DNA from: Haematococcus lacustris
Lineage: Eukaryota; Chlorophyta; Chlorophyceae; Chlamydomonadales; Haematococcaceae
Direction: 5' to 3'
Length of the DNA stretch: 64,000 nt
Assembly (NCBI GenBank): GCA_030144725.1
Contig: JASKMD010000021.1
Location: forward strand, 1,509,768 to 1,573,767
Numbering within the stretch: the first letter of the stretch is position 1; each line of letters begins with the position of its first letter. The position numbers and the translations under genes are program-made. Of this stretch, positions 52,691 through 63,868 are shown piece after piece. Under the pieces are notes generated by a model. That model had not been told where the DNA came from. It ran no database searches and saw only the letters and a list, made by a program, of their open reading frames with translations.

Positions 52691-53050
52691 GCGGCGATGT
52701 GGCAATGAGCCCACCTCCCCCCCTTACCTAGAGGGCAATGCCACAGCTCGACCATTGGGACTTACAGCATGCTACTTACTAGGTTACGCTCCTTTTAGAC
52801 ATTGTTACACACGCTCATACTCAGATATGTCAATAGCTCACTTTGGTCTGTGACCCCCAACTCCCTTAGCCGATCTCAGGACCAGGGCCATGCAGTCAGT
52901 CGCACAACTCCACACCATGACCGAGTTTGGACTCGGCTCCTCTGAGAGTTACACTCCCCTACATGCCATCCACCTGCGTGCAAAGTTTCATAGCTCAACT
53001 GCCACCCCACAGCCCCGTGGCCCTGATTCTGCTTGGAGAACATGATGTCA
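52690..53050 (+). mobile_element. Diverged relative of the element-1 subterminal region
   Basis: Words in the same order as 245-480: GCATGCTACTTACTAGGTT, CTCATACTCA, TCACTTTGGTC, CCAACTCCCTTAGCC, CTCAGG, CAACTCCACACC, GAGAGTTACACT, AAGTTTCATAGCTCAACT. Identity is moderate with gaps. No CACTC terminus could be placed downstream. It suggests an old member of the same family, with the 51409-51803 palindrome array possibly belonging to it. Confidence 0.5.
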
Positions 53051-54040
53051 CTTTGAAGATGTCAAACTGATAGAGGCCTGGGCTGTTTAACGTGCGGTTT
53101 GTTTTAATAGATGCGCCAAGGGGTCAAGAACAAACATTACGTATCGCTTTTTCTATGGGTGCAGCGGGTGCAACACAGTGGAGGACACAGTGGAGGAGGG
53201 GGGGGTGTAAGCCGGTGATACCTTAGTGTGCGCCGACCCAAATGGTGTGTTCGGCGAAAGCGAATACGCCCAGATGTTTCAATCACCCCGTCAAGGTGCC
53301 CTGCACGCCCGGCAGACATCGCGTTGGGTGTTGGCCGGACATTCCATTTGTGCACAATCAGCTCACTACGCTAGGTAGATGGGGTCACAGCGATGTGGCT
53401 CACCGTGCCAAGGAGACCCGTCTCGCCGATGTGATTTGTTCGCGGGCACATGTGGCAGTACGCGAGCAAAGACTCCAATGTCGTGCGCTGATGGTCAGAT
53501 GACGCGCATTGATTTGCAGCTACCAATGTGCCAAACGCTATCGAAAACGATGCAGTATTTAGAGAGTACTTGCATGCATATTACCAACCCCATGTTTGGG
53601 GCGCCTGACTTTACGTACTAGATGATTGGCTCAGCTGCTCACAACCGATTGTTCTAGTGGTAAGCAGCGGCATCAACGAATGAGTTGCGCCTGCTATCGA
53701 GCCGGAAGTACAATCACATTTCAGCCCGACAGGCTCGCTCCGCGAGCCTTTCATTGGTGCAGGCGGTGTCGGAGAACCGTCGTGGGGCAAGTTATTGAGC
53801 GACATTGCAACAAATGCGGAAAATGTGCGTTTCTCCCTAGCCAGTCACAAAGAACAAGGGACCCCCTTCCACAAAATGGCATGTTATGAGCTGACCATAG
53901 TGAATATCTAGATTTTGGCTCTGTAACTTTGTTCACCGACACAGCTGTTGCAAATGACTTTGGCGCGACATCAATTTGCCTTGCAGTAATGACTAGCCTA
54001 TTCCGACTAATGGTCACAGCCGCGTCCAAGCTGCTGTACA
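53051..54040. other. Unassigned upstream region of GT90 gene A
   Basis: Short frames (for example 53242-53502 plus) carry no recognised domain. It probably includes the promoter of the glycosyltransferase gene; no TATA box can be defended. Confidence 0.3.
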
Positions 54041-54088
54041 TGCATGCACTCATGCACTATAGTGCGATTCCTTGCAATTTCGACCAGA

Positions 54089-57000
54089 ATGTCTCCGGCA
54101 GTGCGCGCTTTGATATCGTACTTGCTGAGTCTGCTCGCGACCTGCTGCCACGGCGCGGATCCGGTGATAGGTGCACCTATCCCACAGGGTTCCTGCCTTC
54201 AAGCAGCCCGCAATGAGCCACTGCCATCCGAGGTGTGCCAGCTGGATGCTTCAACCTAACGCCGTACCCATGTTTTGCACTAATCACATGCCCGACCGCC
54301 TCCCTCCCTTCCCTTCTCCCCATCCCTTTTCAGTTGACGGACCAGTGGCGTCAAGGGTCCCGGGCGCCACCTGACATCCACGACCCCACATGGGGTGTGT
54401 CCGATTGGGACCCCCAAGGTGCATCCAGGCAAGGCAGGGCAAAGGAGGAGGGCAAGGAGTCTGGGAGAGAGGAGGGTGTGCGGGGCAGGGAAGGGCAGAG
54501 GGCGAGATGGGACCGTCTTTCACCATTTCACCCGCTCGACAAGAACCATCTCTCCACAACCTGGTCATACCAACATAGGCAGTACAAGGCCACCTCAATC
54601 TCTTCCCTATTGTATGATTCCCTGATTTCCCTGCCCCTGGGTTCTGCCCCTGCCCTGCGCCCTCGCCTACTTCAAGGCATTCTGATGCTCACACTATCCT
54701 TCCTCCCTCACACATTTGTTGCTGTTGCTGCTGGTGGCTGCGGTACAGATCCCCCCCTGAGCGCCCCGCCCTCCCCCTGGCAGGACTGCCGGCCCTTTGT
54801 GCTGCGCTACAGAGTGGCGGGGGGCCAGGTGTGGGCGGACCACCAGCACAGCAACCCAGAAAACTACTTCTGGACTTACCAGTAGGTCGCAAGCAGCAGC
54901 CACTGGTCAGCACCATGGTTAGCAGGCCAGACCAGTAGGCGGCTGAAGCCGCGTTGGCAGGGTAGCAGGGGCAGCAGCAGTTGGGAGGGTAACAAATTCA
55001 CCACTCACCCCCGTCAATGCAGTGACACAGCAACCACCAACTACCAGACCCCGGCTTTCAGCTGTTGGTTGTGGCCAACTGCTTTCAGGGAGGTGTTCAT
55101 GGAGCAGTTGCTGGCGTCCATGTGGCTGTACCGGGACTTCCCTGACCCCCTGGAGCTGTGGGTCAACTATGCTGACCTGCCAGCAGTGTGCAACAACAAG
55201 GTCCCGTTCCTGCAGGTCAGGGCACAGGGCCAGGGTGAAGTTGGCAGGGGCGCATGGATTGGGGCAGGAGTCAGGGGCAAAGGCAAGGCGGCAAAGTCAG
55301 GGGCAGGGCAACATCAGGAAGAAGGAAAGCTGACCTGGCCTGCTCATCTGGAAGGACTTTTAAGCCGGAACCTAAGCTTGCTACCTCGCCTGCCTCCCTG
55401 CCTGCAGTACACAGTCATCCACCCTCATCAGCACACCCCTCTCTTCATCGTCCCCGCTGCTGCAACCCCCACCAACACCAGCCAAGGCAGCAGAAGCAGT
55501 GGTACCCACACGCCCCTCCGCTCTGCCATGGCCCTGGCCCCAGCCCCTCCAGGGTGGGAGGTGCTGGGCAGCAGCCCGCTGGCGGTGCAGGACTGGCAGC
55601 TGCTGTGGCGCAGCCCTGATGGCCACCCACTGCCCTTGCAGGCGGGGGAGAGGCGCACTCGGGGCTTCACTCTGCCTTACCCACATGACTGGGACCGAAC
55701 CTCACTCTCCCAGGTCACACTCGTTGTCCCCTCCCCTCCCCTCCCCTCCCCTCCCCTCCCCTCCCCTCCCCTCCCCTCCCCTCCCCTCCCCTCCCCTCCC
55801 CTCCCCTCCCCTCCCCTCCCCTCCCCTCCCCTCCCCTCCCCTCCCCTCCCCTCCCCTCCCCTCCCCTCCCCTCCCCTCCCCTCCCCTCCCCTCCCCTCCC
55901 CTCCCCTCCCCTCCCCTCCCCTCCCCTCCCCTCCCCTCCCCTCCCCTCCCCTCCCCTCCCCTCCCCTCCCCTCCCCTCCCCTCCCCTCCCCTCCCCTCCC
56001 CTCCCCTCCCCTCCCCTCCCCTCCCCTCCCCTCCCCTCCCCTCCCCTCCCCTCCCCTCCCCGCCCCGCCCCGCCCCGCCCCGCCCCGCCCCGCCCCGCCC
56101 CGCCCCGCCCCGCCCCGCCCCGCCCCGCCCCGCCCCGCCCCGCCCCGCCCCGCCCCGCCCCGCCCCGCCCCGCCCCGCCCTACCATTACCACCCTACCAA
56201 CCGGAAGTGCAGCAGCTGCTCACAACTCAGCTGCTGCATGGTATGGCGAAGCAGCCTGTTCCCCACATGTGAACCAGTCATCACAAATTCCCTCAATGCT
56301 TGCACGTGCTTGCATCCATGTGCAGAGCCAGCTCCTGCACTACGCCCGGTGTGTGGAGCAACGCAACACCCCAGGCTTGCCAACCTCCTCTCCAACTGAT
56401 AACAGCAGCAGCAGCAGCAGCAGGAGGGGCCAGCACAGCCACGGGGCAGGGAGGCACGGCCTGAAGCCAGACGCCTGGGCTGCAGCTCACACACCGCGGG
56501 TCATATGGCGGGGCAGCACCACCGGTGAGGGAGGGAGGGAGGGGGGTGCCATGATGGGACAGGAGGGTAAGATGTGGCAGGTGGGAGGCCACAGCCTATG
56601 ACCTCGTGAGAGGGGAGGGTGTAGGTCACAATGGGGGTGCAAGATGGGGGAGGGCAGGGCAGGGCAGGGCAGGGCAGGGCAAGGCAGGGCAGGGCAGGGC
56701 AGGGCAGGGCAGGGCAGGGCAGGGCAGGGCAGGGCAGGGCAAGGCAGGGCAGGGCAGGGCAGGGCAGGGCAGGGCAGGGCAGGGCAGGGCAGCAGGGTGT
56801 GGAATGTCAAGGGGTAGTGAGGGCGTGGAGAAGGATCCTTCTGCCTTCCGCACCCCTTGTGCCCGCTGCTTACCTTGCTATCCCGAAGCTCCTCCTTCAT
56901 CTCTCAGAACACGGGTTTAGGGGCCAACCCAGCCCCATCCCCACTCTACCAAACCCTCCTCTCTGCATGTGCTGCCCACTCACCTTTCTACCTCTACCCG

Positions 57001-59378
57001 CTACCTTCTCATCACCTACCCTCTTTTCCCTACGCCGATACCTTCTCACCTCCCCCTCCCCCTACGCCCATACCTTCTCACCTCCCCTTCCCCTCCCCCT
57101 GCAGGCGCCACCCGGGGCTGGCTGGCCCTGGACCAGGCCCCCTCCCCTATCCCGGACTCCTACCTCGCCCGCGTGCTGACCAACAAGCGCGTGCGCCTGG
57201 CCTTGATGGCCCCTGCCTACCCCTGGCTGGACATCGGCATCACCCTGTGGAACGAACCCGTGCACCCCCTGACTGGTACCGCTGTGGACCAAGCTGTGAG
57301 AGACAGCGCGTACACAACAGTCACCAAGGGGAAGGTGGATGTGGAGGCCTGGGGGAAGTACCTCGCCAGCCTCAGCATTGACGGCCATGGCCCGCCCTGG
57401 AGACTGGCACAGCAGCTGCTGGGGGGCGCGCCTGTGTTGAAGGTGGAGTCTCCGTTCAAGGTAAGAGGCAGAATGAATAATTAAATTGATGAATAAATTA
57501 TACAATTAGCAGCCGTGTCCTCCAGAAAGTATGGTATCAACTTTATGTACCGTACTGATACGCATTGTTGGTGATACGCTGATTTGGTGAAAACCCAAAT
57601 CTCATGCTCAAACAATCTATGATACAATTTGGTGGCGAAATGATTTGGTGAAATCACCAACAAGGCGTATCAGTACAGTAAGTAGAGCCATAAAAACTAT
57701 ATTGAACCCGGGTCCTCAAGCGGGCTGGCTGTACCACTGGCAGAGCCATCAAGAGGCACAGCACCTGCCCTACATGCATATAAGTAGGGGGTGTATAAGT
57801 ATGCCCCACACCCTGCCTGCTGCTGCCACACACACTGCCCGCTGCTGCCCTCAATGCGTATAAGTAGGGGGTGGGAGTGGAGGCCTGCCTGACACATTGC
57901 ACCTCACCGCCCGCACAAGCCAATGGAGGAGGGGTGAGGTGCTCCTGGCTTTGTTGAGAAATACATGCAGATGTGGCTCCCCCCATGCATTAGACTGGGT
58001 TGCTCACCAGGCTGAACTGTCAGGCTACCGGCCTGCCTCCTGCCTCCTGCCTCCTGCCCTCCTGCCCTCCTGTGCCACCGCTCCCCTCCCCACCTGTCAA
58101 TGTCCTGCTGAGCATGTGGCACCAGGCGCATCACTGCTACTGCCAGCCATAGGGCTGACCCTCAGCATGCACCCTGAGGCAAGCACCTGACCCTGACCCT
58201 GAGGCACCTGACTGACCCTCAGGCACCCTGACAGACACCCTGACTGACCCTCAGCATGCACCTCACCCTGAGGCCCAGGACATTGCTTTCCGCTCCTCAG
58301 GCAGCCCTGGCCTGGCTGATTGCTTTCCTGAGCCACCTGACTCGGGCACCTGCGCAGGAGTGCCTCCACGACCTGCTGCACCTGACCCTGAGCCACCTGA
58401 CCTCGGCACATCTGCCCCTCTGGCACCAGCCCTGTTACCCCTCCCTTGACCTACCTGACTGACCTTCAGCTAACTGAGCCTGAGGCCCCTGACTGCTGCT
58501 AAGGCCCTGGCCCTGCGGCACTTGGCCTGGCCGCCCATCCCTTGCCCTGGACCTGCTGAGCGGCCACCATCAAGGAACTTCCAGCCTGCCCCTGACCATG
58601 ACACACCCCTAGCCCTGAGGCCCCTGCTGCTGAGCCCCTTGACCCTGAGGCCCCAGGCCTGGCCGCCTGCGCAGGAGTGGTTCCACCACCGGCTGCAGCC
58701 CGGCGTGCACTTCATCCCCCTGGCCTTTGACCTGTCTGACCTGGTGACTCGCACCAAGACAGTGCTGCTGGAGGCGGGCCATGACAGCAGGCGGCTGCAG
58801 CACATGGCAGCAGCAGCCCGGGACACCGTCGCGCAGCATGTGCACGTCATGGCCCAGCTGGACAGCTTCATGTGGAGCGTGCTGCAGGTGGGCGCACCAG
58901 GGGGGTGGGTGGGTAGCGGTCAGGGCCTTAGCACCCAGCCAGGGCGTTTAAGAGCTAAAGAGGGTTAGTCCGCACAGGGCAGCGCTGTTTGCTGAGCGGG
59001 ACCGGCCACGCAGAGGCGAGCAGGCAGGTGCCAAAGGGCAGAGGCAGAGGCTGCTGACGCACAGGCAAAGGCATCAGGTGTGGTGGTCAGGGTTCGTGTG
59101 CGGGTTTCCCTAGCAAGAAGCAAGTGCTAAGCAGGAAGCAAGTCCTTCCCCACCCCAGATGCTGGCCCCCTCCTCGTCACCCACTCCACCCCCTGCCTGG
59201 CGGTTTCACCCTGCAGGTGAAGCGGCTGGTAGCCTGGCCCACCCCACCACGTGACAGCTGGGCCGGCTCCGGGTGGCAGCTGGTGAAGCTGAAGAGCAGC
59301 AGGCATTGGATCTCCTATGGCATGCCTAAGCCTGTCAGAGAAGACATCATGCGGGAGTTCTCACACCAGTTTGAGTGA
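54089..59378 (+). CDS. GT90/CAP10-type glycosyltransferase, gene A (nine exons)
   Basis: Exons: 54089-54232, 54334-54418, 54749-54881, 55089-55215, 55408-55713, 56326-56524, 57105-57460, 58675-58887, 59217-59378; all GT-AG, phases consistent, 574 residues. The start is chosen because it opens a signal peptide (RALISYLLSLLATCCHGA); an in-frame ATG lies at 54044. GT90 marks: HQHSNPENYFW, DFPDPLELWVNYADLP, PRVIWRGSTTG (exon 6), KYLASLSIDGHGPPWRL and GGAPVLKVESPF (exon 7), EWFHHRLQPGVHFIPLAFDLSDL (exon 8). GT90 enzymes (Cap10, Rumi/POGLUT) transfer sugar from a nucleotide donor in ER or Golgi; the acceptor here is unknown, perhaps wall glycoprotein. No KDEL; ends EFSHQFE. Introns 5 and 6 hold expanded microsatellites. 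Confidence 0.82.
55727..56183. repeat. Two-phase (CCCCT)n then (CCCCG)n array in GT90-A intron 5
   Basis: About 66 CCCCT pentamers (to about 56060) switch cleanly to about 25 CCCCG pentamers. The paralogous intron in gene B (61650-61738) is 89 bp and has no such array, so it expanded after duplication. It enlarges the intron to 612 bp. Confidence 0.97.
56650..56793. repeat. (GGGCA)n microsatellite in GT90-A intron 6
   Basis: About 27 GGGCA pentamers with two AAGGC interruptions. Absent from intron 6 of gene B (61998-62258). Confidence 0.95.
58130..58660 (+). repeat. CTGACCCTGAGG degenerate repeat and exon-8-like decoy in intron 7
   Basis: Repeats of CTGACCCTGAGGCACCTGA fill much of intron 7. 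At 58350 the sequence CTGCGCAGGAGTGCCTCCACGA resembles the true exon-8 acceptor CTGCGCAGGAGTGGTTCCACCA (58668), so a partial copy of that splice site lies 320 bp upstream; its frame soon stops at TGA. Confidence 0.6.
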
Positions 59379-59733
59379 CCACTGCCGGACGTTGTACAAA
59401 GTCTTGAGTGTTGCTGTAGGCAGGCGCTGTTGCATGTCCCCTTGGGAGAACTTGGGGAAGGGGAAGGCAGGGTCAATGTTGGTGGGAAAAAATGTGTGTT
59501 CATTTGTCCAGAAGTAGCTATCGCCCGTCCCTGGCGGCACTGGAAGCGACGCGGGAAAGTGGACCACCGTGGTTGTCACAGCTGACAGCCGCTTAGAGTG
59601 GCTGAAAGATCTAGGTTTCAGGAAGCTTAGCCAGTAGCCTAATTGGCAAGACAGTGCGTCCATTGTGAGCCTTTCTTATGCATCAAGGTCTGAAGAAGGA
59701 CCTTCACAAGCAAGCACTCTCATCGAGTCGAAT

Positions 59734-59738
59734 GTGTA
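59734..59738 (+). terminator. Possible TGTAA polyadenylation signal of GT90-A
   Basis: TGTAA is the usual green-algal poly(A) signal; this copy lies 356 bp after the stop codon of gene A and 55 bp before gene B. Short motif, so weak evidence. Confidence 0.3.
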
Positions 59739-59792
59739 ACGTTTTACACCCGATGATGGCCAAAATTCTCGCATCGCGTGTAAGCACCTGCG

Positions 59793-62614
59793 ATGCTCAT
59801 TGCTGCATTATGTGCGCTCGGCCTGCTCGGTTCCCGCTGCCGCAACGCGGACCCGATGATCGGCGCTCCCATCCCCAACGACTCCTGCTTGCAAGCAGCC
59901 CGTAACGAATCTTTGCCCTCTGAGGTGCGTTCGCGGCAAGCTCCAGCCTGACGCCTCAACTCAACCCGGGTCAGGCCGCGAACCCACACCCCACCTAACC
60001 CACACCTCGCCCATGCCCGACCCCCTTCCCTGTCCCCTCTCCCTTTCCTTCCTCCCCAGTTGCTGGCCCAGTGGCGCTGGGGGTCCCGGACCCTACCCGA
60101 CATCCACGACCCCATGTGGGGCGTGTCTGATTGGGACCCTGGAGGTGCGTTCAGGCAAGGCAGGGCGAAGGAGAAGGGAGGGGAGTCTGGGAGCGAGGGC
60201 TTTAGGCAGTTTGGGGCAGGGCAGAGGACGAGATGGGGTAGTCTTTCACCAAGGAGAAGGGAGGGGAGTCTGGGAGCGAGGGGTTTGGGCGGTATGGAGC
60301 AGGACAGGGCAAGGGGGGAAGGTGGAGGGAGAGAGGGCTGAGAGAGGGGGTTGGGCAGGGTAGGCAGGGCAGGACGGGACGGGGTCTTTTCCCACAGCTC
60401 CAACACTATGTCCTGCAGCTGACAACCCTGGCTTCGGTAGCTTCATCCCTAGCTCTGGTTTGTCCTGCATCACTCCCATTTGAATTCAAACCTCACCCTC
60501 CCCTGCCCACCCGCTTGCCTCAACCTCACACTTTTCTTCATCCCTTACACATTTGTTGCCGTTGCTGCTGGTGGCTGCGGTACAGAGGCCCCCCTGAGCG
60601 CCCCGCCCTCCCCCTGGCAGGACTGCCGGCCCTTTGTGCTGCGCTACAGAGTGGCGGGGGGCCAGGTGTGGGCGGACCACCAGCACAGCAACCCAGAAAA
60701 CTACTTCTGGGCATACCAGTAGGTCGCAAGCAGCAGCCACTTGGATGTCTCAGTATAAGACATAGGACTGGTCTCAGGCTGGTCAAGTGGCGGCAGCGGT
60801 GGTGGTGCAAAGGCAGCAACAGCAGCAGTGGCAAAAACACAGCATACTGCGCCACTGCCGCTGCTGTTTGCAGTTACAACAGCCTGTTAGTCCCCCTTTG
60901 CCACATACCAGGTGTCAAAGATGTAGTCCAACCTCTGATCTGAGATCAGCAGTTACCAGCAACCACCAAGCACCAACTACCAGACCCCGGCTTTCAACTG
61001 CTGGTTGTGGCCAACTGCTTTCAGGGAGGTGTTTATGGAGCAGTTGCTGGCGTCCATGTGGCTGTACCGGGACTTCCCTGACCCCCTGGAGCTGTGGGTC
61101 AACTATGCTGACCTGCCGGCAGTGTGCAACAACAAGGTCCCGTTCCTGCAGGTCAGGGCACAGGGCCAGGGTGAAGTTGGCAGGGGCGCATGGATTGGGG
61201 CAGGAGTCAGGGGCAAAGGCAAGGCGGCAAAGGCAGGGGCAGGGCAATGTCAGGAAGAAGGAAAGCTGACCTGGCCTGCTCATCTGGAAGGACTTTTAAG
61301 CCGGAACCTAAGCTTGCTACCTCGCCTGCCTCCCTGCCTGCAGTACACAGTCATCCACCCTCATCAGCACACCCCTCTCTTCATCGTCCCCGCTGCTGCA
61401 ACCCCCACCAACACCAGCCAAGGCAGCAGAAGCAGTGGTACCCACACGCCCCTCCGCTCTGCCATGGCCCTGGCCCCAGCCCCTCCAGGGTGGGAGGTGC
61501 TGGGCAGCAGCCCGCTGGCGGTGCAGGACTGGCAGCTGCTGTGGCGCAGCCCTGATGGCCACCCACTGCCCTTGCAGGCGGGGGAGAGGCGCACTCGGGG
61601 CTTCACTCTGCCTTACCCACATGACTGGGACCGAACCTCACTCTCCCAGGTCACACTCGTTGCTGCTTCCACCTCCCTTTCCCTACTTATCCTTGCATGA
61701 GCTTGCATGAGCTTGCATGAGCTTGCATGCTTGTGCAGAGCCAGCTTCTGCACTACGCCCAGTGTGTGGAGCAACGCAACACCCCAGGCTTGGTAGCTTC
61801 CCTTTCAAGTACTGGCAGCAGCAGAAGCAGCAGCAACAGCAACATCAACGGCAGCCATGGCAACAGCAGCAGCAGTGAAAGCAGCAGCAGCAGCAGGAGG
61901 GGCCAGCACAGCCACGGGGCAGGGAGGCACGGCCTGAAGCCAGACGCCTGGGCTGCAGCTCACACACCGCGGGTCATATGGCGGGGCAGCACCACCGGTA
62001 AGGGAGGGGGGTGCCATGAAGGGACAGGAGGGTAAGACGTGGCAGGTGGGAGACCACAGCCTATGACCTCGTGGGAGGGGAGGGTATAGAGGTTAGGGTT
62101 AGGGTCTGGGTTAACCCCCACCCCACCTTCCCTGACTCCCTCTTTCCCCACTTACTGCCCCCTCTCCCTCTTACGTCCTGCTCCCTAGGCCCTCCCTTCT
62201 CACCTCCCCTTCCCCCTACGTCCATACCTTCTCACCTCCCCTTCCCCTCCCCCTGCAGGCGCCACCCGGGGCTGGCTGGCCCTGGACCAGGCCCCCTCCC
62301 CTATCCCGGACTCCTACCTCGCCCGCGTGCTGACCAACAAGCGCGTGCGCCTGGCCTTGATGGCCCCTGCCTACCCCTGGCTGGACATCGGCATCACCCT
62401 GTGGAACGAACCCGTCCTGCACCTGACCAACACTTACAGTGAGAAGGCGTTGAACCGCATGGTGCGCAACACAGTGGCCAAGGGAAAGGTAGATTTGGAG
62501 ACCTGGGGGAGGTACGTCGCCAGCCTGAGCATAGACGGCCATGGGAGCCCCTGGCGGCTAGCTCAGCAACTGCTGGGGGGGGCGCCTGTGTTGAAGGTGG
62601 AGTCTCCGCTCAAG
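59793..62614 (+). CDS. GT90/CAP10-type glycosyltransferase, gene B (exons 1-7, 3' end missing)
   Basis: Exons: 59793-59924, 60060-60144, 60586-60718, 61025-61151, 61344-61649, 61739-61997, 62259-62614, with the same intron positions and phases as gene A. An in-frame stop 9 bp upstream fixes the start; the signal peptide is MLIAALCALGLLGSRC. Catalytic-region marks PRVIWRGSTTG and YVASLSIDGHGSPWRL are kept. Exon 6 is 60 bp longer through a Ser-rich insertion. After the exon-7 donor the sequence reads 15 codons to TGA, and no exon 8 or 9 is found before the window ends. Gene B is therefore either truncated or continues beyond a transposon insertion. Confidence 0.75.
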
Positions 62615-63868
62615 GTGAGAGAGGGCAAGTACTGCGAGTCCTCGGGCAGCACCCATGACTGACATAGCTGAGTTCGACCAGAACTGTATGTTAGTTTGGG
62701 TCGAGGCAACCGCAGGATGCGGCGATGTAGGTCATGTCGAAGATGCACTATACATCAGCTTTCGCATATGTGCAGACAGCGCGGTCAACAGGCCAAATGA
62801 CAGTTGAGTCAAACCCAGGTCAAACTTAGGTCATAATTGACCCGAATCGTTCGCTGCAGCTGCGCCACGGCCTCATCTCTCTACGTGGGCACCGGCCAGG
62901 CTGTTGAATCCAACCCCCTCCGCATTTTGTTCCTTGACAGCGGCGTCTTCCCCCTCTCCGCAGCAGATGCGACCCAGCACCAGCTGCGGGGTAACTCGGA
63001 GTGATCACAACAGAAGCGGCATACTTCGCGGAAGGGGCATGGGTGGCGGTTTATATATCGTCAAAAGGGAAGGAGCAGGGGTGGGGGTAGGCGACGGAAT
63101 TTTCCCCACAAGCATCGTACCCTCCATGCTAACCACCCCACCGCAATCACGGGAAGCCCGCTACTCTCTAAGGCAGTGCTCAGCAACACAAGAATTTGTG
63201 TTTTGCAAGCTGCAGTCATATATAACACCTCTTACCTCAGGATTTCCCCCTTAACTCATATCCCAAGCACATGCCGCAAGAGGCCATGGAGGGGTGAATG
63301 CATGCTCATGTACAACATTACTGCCTGGCCTGGCGACGTGGCCTGAAGGGCAGCTTATCCATATCCACCGCCGCTGATCCTCAGTTTGGGCAAGGCTTGG
63401 GGTTAGCTGGACTTGGGGTAAAGGAGAGGGACAAAGGTGCACAAACAAAGGTGCACATGGGCTCTAAGCACAACGCACATCTTTCACAATCTCCTGTCTG
63501 CTCCTTTATGCAGCTCGTCAATGGAGTTCATGGCAGTGCACTCGAAAGTAGATGCCTGGCATTGCCAACGACCGCCCAGCATACCTTGCAATTGAGCGGT
63601 CAATGAAAGCCTGCTCTAGCAGACCACGCAGAGCGCGCCTTCAGCTACCGCAAGCTCATTCACCTGCTCCCACCACCTACCCTAGCTGAAAGATAGGTGC
63701 CTCTGCCTTTCCCCCAGGTTCACCGGACTTTTGACATGGGGATGATGTCGATCGTCATCATTGGGACTGGGCATCACCCCATGGGTGCCGTGCAGCCTGC
63801 TGTCGGTCAGCCCATGAGTTTGCTCCTTAGTGCGTCCTCCGAGAGCTCCTAGACTCTTAGCGCTGCAG
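62615..63868. other. Region downstream of GT90-B, nothing firmly assignable
   Basis: No recognised protein. It would be intron 7 of gene B if the gene continues, or part of a Helitron-like element, given the helicase fragment that follows. Confidence 0.3.

Noticed and set aside
53626..53889. Zinc-finger-like CNKCGKC in a short plus-strand frame
   Set aside because: Only three cysteines close together, no domain context and no supporting splice structure.
55069..56601. A single 510-codon gene with a Pro-Ser-Pro repeat (PLPSPP) domain
   Set aside because: It reads through introns 4 and 5 of GT90-A; comparison with gene B shows conserved exon edges and the repeat lies in an intron.
62090..62115. 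Telomere-like GGTTAGGGTTAGGG
   Set aside because: Only two units, inside an intron of GT90-B, and green algae of this group usually have TTTTAGGG.
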